Shown here piece by piece: positions 31,663 to 35,951 of a stretch of DNA of 35,951 nucleotides (its first letter is position 1; every line of letters starts with the position of its first letter). This DNA comes from Glycomyces paridis (GTDB taxonomy: Bacteria; Actinomycetota; Actinomycetes; Mycobacteriales; Micromonosporaceae). The translations under genes were made by a program, and so were the position numbers. The notes under the pieces were generated by a model. It made no database searches and was not told the origin of the DNA. It was given only the letters and a program-made list of their open reading frames with translations. Location: assembly GCF_004912155.1 (NCBI RefSeq), contig NZ_STGX01000022.1:75605-111555 (forward strand), in the 5' to 3' direction.

Positions 31663-32429
31663 CGCTCGAACGCCCCGCGGTAGCCCTGGCCGTTGAAGAA
31701 GTCGTCGGTCTCGTAGCGCAGCAGGGTGGGGGTCTCGCGCTCGCGGTCGGGGCGGGCCCATTCGATGCCGTTGGCGATGACGTGGTTGACGTCGGGGTGG
31801 TGGTAGACCGGGAAGTCCTGGTCGCCGGGGCTGAAGTAGAAGATCCGGCCGAAGCCGCGCCGGTAGGTCATGCCGGAGCGGAAGACCTCGCCGCCGGTGA
31901 ACCCGGAGATGAAGATCAGTTCGTCGGGGGTCGGCACGTCGAAGTACTCGCCGTACATCTCCTGCTCGGGGATGACGATCGGGTTGGGGATGCCGCGGGC
32001 GATCGGGTGCTGCGGGTTGACGGTCCAGACCAGTTCGCGGTCGTGCTCGCTGCGCCAGCGCAGCGTGCAGGTGGTGCCCATGAGCTTGGTGAAGATCTTC
32101 GACCAGTGCCCGGAGTGGAGCACGACCAGGCCCATGCCCGCGAGGACGTGCTTGTGGACGCGTTCGACCACTTCGTCGCTCACCTCGTGGTGGGCGGCGT
32201 GGCCCCACCACACGAGCACGTCGGTCTCGGCGAGGACGTCGCCGGTGAGGCCGTGCTCGGGCTCGTCGAGGGTGTGGGTGGTGAACACGGCCTTCTCGCC
32301 GAGCCATTCGCCCGCGCCGTTGGCGATGGCGCCGTGCATCCCGTCGGGGTAGCGCTCGGCCACGGACGGCTCGACCTGCTCGTGGCGGTTCTCCCCCCAC
32401 ACGACCACGCGGATCGGTTCGTTCGTCAT
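31659..32429 (-). CDS. ThuA-like domain protein (sugar utilisation)
   Basis: 256 aa of the ThuA family, a class-I glutamine-amidotransferase-like fold. Landmarks are [12 protein letters not shown] at the N-terminus, [46 protein letters not shown], and [32 protein letters not shown] at the end. In rhizobia ThuA acts with the oxidoreductase ThuB in catabolism of trehalose and related disaccharides via 3-keto sugars; a similar keto-sugar role with the two Gfo/Idh enzymes here is inference. AAGGAG precedes the ATG. It heads the operon, and the operator at 32450-32461 sits just upstream. Confidence 0.88.
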   Translation of the reverse strand: MTNEPIRVVVWGENRHEQVEPSVAERYPDGMHGAIANGAGEWLGEKAVFTTHTLDEPEHGLTGDVLAETDVLVWWGHAAHHEVSDEVVERVHKHVLAGMGLVVLHSGHWSKIFTKLMGTTCTLRWRSEHDRELVWTVNPQHPIARGIPNPIVIPEQEMYGEYFDVPTPDELIFISGFTGGEVFRSGMTYRRGFGRIFYFSPGDQDFPVYHHPDVNHVIANGIEWARPDRERETPTLLRYETDDFFNGQGYRGAFER

Positions 32430-32449
32430 GTCGGTCTCCTTCAGTCGGT

Positions 32450-32461
32450 TGTGAGCTTAAA
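32450..32461. promoter_or_regulatory. Operator copy in front of the ThuA operon
   Basis: TGTGAGCTTAAA matches 10 of 12 positions of the palindrome TTTAAGCTTAAA. It lies 21-32 bases before the ThuA start codon and 31 bases past the LacI stop. Confidence 0.6.
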
Positions 32462-32491
32462 AACTTGTGGTGGCGTTCGGGCCGGTTCGCC

Positions 32492-33526
32492 TCACGCGTC
32501 CGGGTCGGTGCTCGACCGGACCGCGAGCGCGGGTTCCAGCAGCACGTGCTCGGGTTCGTCAGGTCGGTCGATGACCAGGCGCACGAGCGCTTCGGCGATG
32601 CCCGCCGAGTCCTGGCGCACCGAGGTGATGCCGACGGTCCCGAACGAGGTGAGCGGCGTGTCGTCGTAGCCGGTGACCGCGACGTCTCGGCCGGGGGCGA
32701 GGCCGCGGGCCTGGAGGGCGATGACAGCGCCCGCCGCGAGCTGGTCGGAGACGCACACGATGGCCGTGGGCGGGGAGGCCGCGTCGAGGAGGTCGGCGGT
32801 GGCGCGCACGCCCGAGGCGAGGTCGCTGCCGGAGTGGACGATGCGGCGCTCGGCGGTGGAGGAGGCGAGGCCCCTGCGCGTGCATGCGGTGCGGTAGCCG
32901 TGCTCGCGCTGGCCCATCGTGACGCTCGTCAGGTGGGCGCCGACGAAGGCGAGTTCGCGGTGCCCGAGGTCGGCGAGGTGGTCGACGGCGAGTTCCATGC
33001 CGAACGCGGCGTCGCCTTCGACCCAGCTCCAGGGGCTCGCGAAGGCCTCGGCGGTCCGCCCGTAGGCGGCGAAGGGAATGCTGCGGCGCAGGAGTTCGGC
33101 CGGTCGGCGGTCTTCAGAGCCGATGTTGGAAAGCACGAACCCGGCCACGGACTGGCCGAAGTACAGGTCCTCGCAGGCGGTCATGAGAGCGTCGGGGTCG
33201 CGCTCGGTCAGGAGAGTGAGGTTGCGGTCGGCGGCCTGGCAGCGGGTGGCGAGGTCGTGGAGGAACGCGTCCATGTAGGGGTTGCCGGAGCGGTCGAGGG
33301 CGGGCAGGACGTAGCCGATCTGGCGGGGCTGGGCGAGTCTGAGGCTGCGGGCGACGAGGTTGTTGCGGTAGCGCAGCTCCCGCATGGCCTCGTGGACCTT
33401 CGCGCGGGTGGCCTCGGCGACGACCTCGGGGCGGTTGATGACGTTGGAGACGGTCATGACGGACACGCCCGCGCGTTCGGCGACGTCGGACATGCTCGGC
33501 TTGCGCCGCGACGGGGCGGTGCTCAT
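32492..33526 (-). CDS. LacI-family transcriptional repressor
   Basis: 344 aa. The N-terminal helix-turn-helix (MSDVAERAGVSVMTVSNVINRPEVVAEATRAKVHEAMRELRYRNNLVARSLR) includes the hinge helix. A periplasmic-binding-protein-like effector domain starts at QIGYVLPALDRSGNPY and includes PTAIVCVSDQLAAGAV and VTGYDDTPL near the C-terminus. GGAGG is seven bases before the ATG. It lies directly upstream of the ThuA operon on the same strand. Near-identical palindromes stand in front of both, so it probably represses itself and the operon, released by a sugar ligand. Confidence 0.93.
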   Translation of the reverse strand: MSTAPSRRKPSMSDVAERAGVSVMTVSNVINRPEVVAEATRAKVHEAMRELRYRNNLVARSLRLAQPRQIGYVLPALDRSGNPYMDAFLHDLATRCQAADRNLTLLTERDPDALMTACEDLYFGQSVAGFVLSNIGSEDRRPAELLRRSIPFAAYGRTAEAFASPWSWVEGDAAFGMELAVDHLADLGHRELAFVGAHLTSVTMGQREHGYRTACTRRGLASSTAERRIVHSGSDLASGVRATADLLDAASPPTAIVCVSDQLAAGAVIALQARGLAPGRDVAVTGYDDTPLTSFGTVGITSVRQDSAGIAEALVRLVIDRPDEPEHVLLEPALAVRSSTDPDA

Positions 33527-33577
33527 GCGCCGTCCTCCGTTCGGTCGCGGGCGCGGCGCGGGTCCGCGCCGGGAGCG

Positions 33578-33607
33578 ATTTTAAGCATAAACATGAGCTA
33601 CGGTCAA
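33578..33607 (-). promoter_or_regulatory. Promoter and operator of the LacI repressor gene
   Basis: On the minus strand TTGACC (33607-33602), 18 bp, TAAAAT (33583-33578) make a strong promoter. The operator copy TTTATGCTTAAA (33591-33580; 11 of 12 matches to TTTAAGCTTAAA) overlaps the -10, which is the expected place for autorepression. Confidence 0.7.
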
Positions 33608-33626
33608 CCGCGTTCGCGGCCCGGTC

Positions 33627-34121
33627 TCACCCGGGCAGGACGCCCCGGCCCTCCCGGACCTCGAACACCAGCTGCGTCTCGGTCTGGCGCACCATCGGGT
33701 GCACGGTGACGTGCTCCAGGATGAGGTCGCGCAGGGCTTCAGGTCCGGCGACCGCCACGTGGAGGAGGAAGTCGTCGTCGCCGCCCACGTGGAAGACCGT
33801 CAGGGCCCCCGGCAGTCCGGCCAGCCGGTCGTAGAGGTGGTGCACATGCTCGCGGTTGTGGCTTCCCAAGCGCACCTTGATGATCGCGTGCAGCGGACGG
33901 CCCAGGGCCTCCGGCGAGATCCGGGCGCGCACGCCCGCGACCACACCCGATTCGCGCAGGGCCCGGACCCGGTACGCGCAGGTCGACTCGGCCACGCCCG
34001 CGCGGGCGGCGATGGCGGCGTTCGTCGCCCGCCCGTCCTCGACGAGCGCGGCGAGGATCGCCAGGTCCGTCCCGTCCAGCGCGACCGGCCCTTGCGTTTT
34101 CTTCGGCTGCGCGCCCGCCAT
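33627..34121 (-). CDS. Lrp/AsnC-family transcriptional regulator
   Basis: 164 aa. The N-terminal helix-turn-helix reads LDGTDLAILAALVEDGRATNAAIAARAGVAESTCAYRVRALRESGVV. The C-terminal RAM ligand-binding domain contains HAIIKVRLG, VFHVGGDDDFLLHVAV and VRQTETQLVFE. The frame is open far upstream but ATG 34121, with GGAGGG ahead, begins the normal N-terminus. It is divergent from the PLP-dependent lyase gene, the standard layout for an Lrp-type regulator that senses an amino acid and controls its catabolic enzyme. Confidence 0.92.
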   Translation of the reverse strand: MAGAQPKKTQGPVALDGTDLAILAALVEDGRATNAAIAARAGVAESTCAYRVRALRESGVVAGVRARISPEALGRPLHAIIKVRLGSHNREHVHHLYDRLAGLPGALTVFHVGGDDDFLLHVAVAGPEALRDLILEHVTVHPMVRQTETQLVFEVREGRGVLPG

Positions 34122-34146
34122 GACGACTCCCTCCGCCGAATCTTCA

Positions 34147-34156
34147 CCGATATCGG
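34147..34156. promoter_or_regulatory. Palindrome in the Lrp/gamma-lyase intergenic region
   Basis: CCGATATCGG is a perfect 10-bp palindrome, flanked by distant complementary arms CGCCGAA (34134-34140) and TTCGGCG (34174-34180). These are candidate binding sites for the Lrp-type regulator, whose octamers often contact several spaced sites. Confidence 0.4.
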
Positions 34157-34184
34157 CCGACGACTGATGTTCCTTCGGCGAGTA

Positions 34185-34213
34185 TTGCACCTGGCTGCGG
34201 TTCTCCCTACAGT
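34185..34213 (+). promoter_or_regulatory. Promoter of the leaderless gamma-lyase gene
   Basis: TTGCAC (34185-34190), 17 bp, TACAGT (34208-34213), then six bases to the ATG at 34220. There is no ribosome-binding site, so the mRNA should be leaderless. Confidence 0.7.
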
Positions 34214-34219
34214 CTGGGC

Positions 34220-35422
34220 ATGACTTCGCCGTGGCTGCAACCGGACACCCTCGCCGTGCACGCGGGCCGCGAGGACCTCGCCGGCCTCGGCGTCCACGCC
34301 CTCCCGATCGACCTCTCCTCGACCAACCCGCTCCCCGACATCGAGGCCGGGGGCCTGTCCTACGAGGCCATGGCCACCGGCGGCAGGCCGACCGCCGAGG
34401 GCGGCGCGGTCTACGCGCGCCTGTGGAACCCCACGGTGGCCCGGTTCGAGTCGGCGCTGGCGCAGCTGGAGCACACCGGTGCGGCGGTCGCGTTCGCCTC
34501 GGGCATGGCCGCGATGACCGCGGCGATCCTGGCGGCCACGGCCGAGGGCCGCCGCCACGTTCTCGCCGTCCGGCCCCTGTACGGCGGCACCGACCACCTG
34601 CTGGCGACGGGCCTGCTCGGCACCGAGACCGCCTACTGCACCGCCGAGGGCGTCGCCGCCGCAATCCGGCCCGACACGGCGCTGGTCGTCCTGGAGACCC
34701 CCGCGAACCCGACCCTGGACCTGGTCGACATCCGCGCGGTGGTCGAGGCCGCCGGGCCGGTCCCGGTGCTCGTGGACAACACCTTCGCGACCCCGGTGCT
34801 CCAGAACCCCGCCGACTTCGGCGCCGCGATGGTGCTCCACAGCGCGACGAAGTACCTCGGCGGCCACGGCGACGTCGTCGCGGGCGTCGTGGCCTGCGAC
34901 GAGTCCACCGCCGAGGCGCTGCGCCGCGTCCGCGCCGTCACCGGCGGGCTCCTCCACCCGCTCGGCGCCTATCTGCTCCACAGGGGACTCGCGACGCTCC
35001 CGATCCGGGTCCGCACCCAGCAGGAGGGCGCGCGACGCGTCGCCGACTGGCTCGCGACGCACCCTGAGGTGGCGCGCGTGCACCACCCCGGCCTCGCCGA
35101 GGACCCCCGCGGCCTCCTCGGCTCGCAGATGCGCGGGCCCGGCGCGATGATCGCGGTCGACCTCCGCGGCGGATACGAAGCGGCCCAGCGGGTCACCTCG
35201 GCGGTCCGCCTGTTCACCCACGCCGTCTCGCTCGGCGGGGTCGACTCGCTCGTCCAGCATCCTGCGGCCCTGACACACCGGCCGGTCGCGCCCGAAGCGC
35301 GGCCCGCCGCCAGCCTCATCCGGCTCTCGATCGGCCTCGAAGCCCCCGAGGACCTCATGACCGACCTCGACCGGGCCCTCACGGTCCGTACTCCGGAACG
35401 CGCCGAAGCGATCCCGGCCTGA
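34220..35422 (+). CDS. PLP-dependent gamma-lyase (cystathionine/methionine gamma-lyase family)
   Basis: 400 aa, Cys/Met-metabolism PLP enzyme family. PLP-binding features are YARLWNPTVARFESALAQLE, AFASGMAAMTA (phosphate-binding), VLVDNTFATPVLQNP (Asp contacting the pyridine nitrogen) and HSATKYLGGHGDVVAG with Schiff-base Lys211. The C-terminus has the HAVSLGGVDSLVQHPAALTH and LIRLSIGLEAPEDL signatures. It should eliminate or replace the gamma-substituent of methionine, cystathionine or homocysteine-type amino acids. The divergent Lrp-type regulator argues for amino-acid catabolism (methionine gamma-lyase-like) over biosynthesis, but sequence alone does not separate them. Confidence 0.9.
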   Translation: MTSPWLQPDTLAVHAGREDLAGLGVHALPIDLSSTNPLPDIEAGGLSYEAMATGGRPTAEGGAVYARLWNPTVARFESALAQLEHTGAAVAFASGMAAMTAAILAATAEGRRHVLAVRPLYGGTDHLLATGLLGTETAYCTAEGVAAAIRPDTALVVLETPANPTLDLVDIRAVVEAAGPVPVLVDNTFATPVLQNPADFGAAMVLHSATKYLGGHGDVVAGVVACDESTAEALRRVRAVTGGLLHPLGAYLLHRGLATLPIRVRTQQEGARRVADWLATHPEVARVHHPGLAEDPRGLLGSQMRGPGAMIAVDLRGGYEAAQRVTSAVRLFTHAVSLGGVDSLVQHPAALTHRPVAPEARPAASLIRLSIGLEAPEDLMTDLDRALTVRTPERAEAIPA

Positions 35423-35571
35423 CCCGCAGATCCGCAGCTCGGCCGCAGTTTCGTTCAACGTTGCCGCTCGCCGTGGAACGGGCAGGTAGGCGGCGAGGGC
35501 CAAACAAGGTCCGATCGCCGCGCAGCTCGGTCAAAGTGTCCCGCTCGCGCCGCGGTCAGCAATGGCGCCTT
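35423..35571. other. Non-coding stretch after the gamma-lyase gene
   Basis: No convincing gene. It holds a weak hairpin (GCGGCGA 35490-35496 with TCGCCGC 35515-35521, 18-base loop) that might terminate the lyase transcript. It also holds two copies of CGCAGCTCGG (35433 and 35521), each followed within 35 bases by CCGCTCGC, an imperfect direct repeat. With the next entry it forms the only gene-poor part of the window. Confidence 0.4.
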
Positions 35572-35951
35572 TCAGACGGGTTGCCGGTCCTTACGGGACG
35601 TCGCGCGGTGAGCCCTCCGGAGCCGAAGCCCGACGGCGGTCATCCATCCGAGACCGATGAGCAGCCCCAGCCGCTGCAACAGCCCGCCGAGACCGACCAT
35701 GCCGCTTTCAAGGGTGTACAGGTTTCGTTCGGCCTCAAGGCAGGCGACGAGAGCGGCCAAGGTGAGGCGGACGGCGACAATGCGGCGAGCCCTTCGCGCA
35801 GTCGCAGCGCCGAGGCCGGGGCCGGGTCGGCTTTGCTCGGCCTCAGAGCGGGCGGCGACAACGAGCTGTGCGGTTGGCGCCGGGCTCCGGGCCGGCGCCC
35901 GCCTGGTTGTGCTGCTTCGGCCCGGTCTTTGACTTGTCAGAGGGGCTGCAG
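35572..35951 (-). pseudogene. Possible DUF998-like membrane-protein remnant (3' end, runs off the right edge)
   Basis: The minus-strand frame ending at 35572 is open to the window edge. Its last 60 residues look real: LTLAALVACLEAERNLYTLESG, then VGLGGLLQRLGLLIGLGWMTAVGLRLRRA. This pattern resembles the last two helices and loop of DUF998-type membrane proteins. The part before that (RSSTTRRAPARSPAP...) is Arg/Pro/Ala-rich, not membrane-like, and lacks the usual third-position G/C bias. I therefore suspect a truncated or decayed gene, or a short protein starting internally (TTG 35760 is possible). Confidence 0.3.

Noticed and set aside
33627..34664. A long N-terminal extension of the Lrp-type regulator
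   Set aside because: The extension is Arg/Pro/Gly-rich and antisense to the gamma-lyase gene. ATG 34121 has a ribosome-binding site and the family-typical start.
1..35951. Mobile element, prophage or integrated island
   Set aside because: I saw no integrase, transposase, flanking direct repeats or tRNA. Base composition is uniform apart from short promoter pockets and the right edge.

Overview
This window is chromosomal DNA of very high G+C, with G/C at nearly every third codon position, many GTG/TTG starts, ATGA/GTGA overlaps, leaderless-looking promoters (TANNNT 6-7 nt before ATG), sugar importers without their own ATPase, and DesK/DesR-type two-component pairs. These point to a filamentous or soil actinomycete. 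The genus cannot be fixed from the sequence alone (Streptomyces- or Glycomyces-like is a guess). I saw no tRNA, rRNA, CRISPR array, transposase or integrase.

Layout: (1) 1-253, the 5' end of a DUF89/ARMT1-like gene, running off the left edge. (2) 532-7544, a five-gene carbohydrate operon: lipoprotein binding protein, two CUT1 permeases, a cytoplasmic GH35 beta-galactosidase and a ROK repressor, closed by a 13-bp-stem terminator. (3) 7581-9756, a sulfotransferase-like gene and a Nudix/winged-helix gene on the minus strand. (4) 9777-13042, the most unusual locus: a tightly spaced three-gene operon with its own promoter and terminator. It encodes a nucleoside-phosphorylase-fold protein, a membrane protein and a small coiled-coil protein. 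All three carry the same 20-residue glycine-rich motif, at the C-terminus of the first two and near the N-terminus of the third. (5) 13049-14478, two paralogous membrane-anchored secreted proteins of unknown function. (6) 14701-17233, a DesK/DesR-type pair divergent from a small membrane protein, with a 20-bp inverted repeat between them. (7) 17230-18141, an APH-fold kinase.

(8) 18409-21108, a secreted bimodular pectate lyase (PL1, beta-sandwich module, PL9) behind a strong promoter and a LacI-type operator. (9) 21194-25330, an unrecognised leaderless gene, a phytoene-dehydrogenase-like flavoprotein, an aldehyde dehydrogenase and a small membrane protein. (10) 25417-29063, an ABC-2 exporter (permease and ATPase) divergent from a second histidine kinase/response regulator pair, then a zinc-ribbon mini-protein. 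(11) 29384-33526, a LacI repressor followed by a ThuA-like gene and two Gfo/Idh/MocA oxidoreductases. The palindrome TTTAAGCTTAAA recurs in front of the repressor and in front of the ThuA operon. (12) 33627-35422, an Lrp/AsnC regulator divergent from a PLP-dependent gamma-lyase. (13) 35423-35951, mostly non-coding sequence with a possible DUF998-like remnant.

Taken together, the secreted pectate lyase, the importer with intracellular beta-galactosidase, and the ThuA/Gfo-Idh sugar-acid genes suggest life on plant cell-wall polysaccharide. The three-gene motif-sharing locus looks like an undescribed signalling or conflict module.
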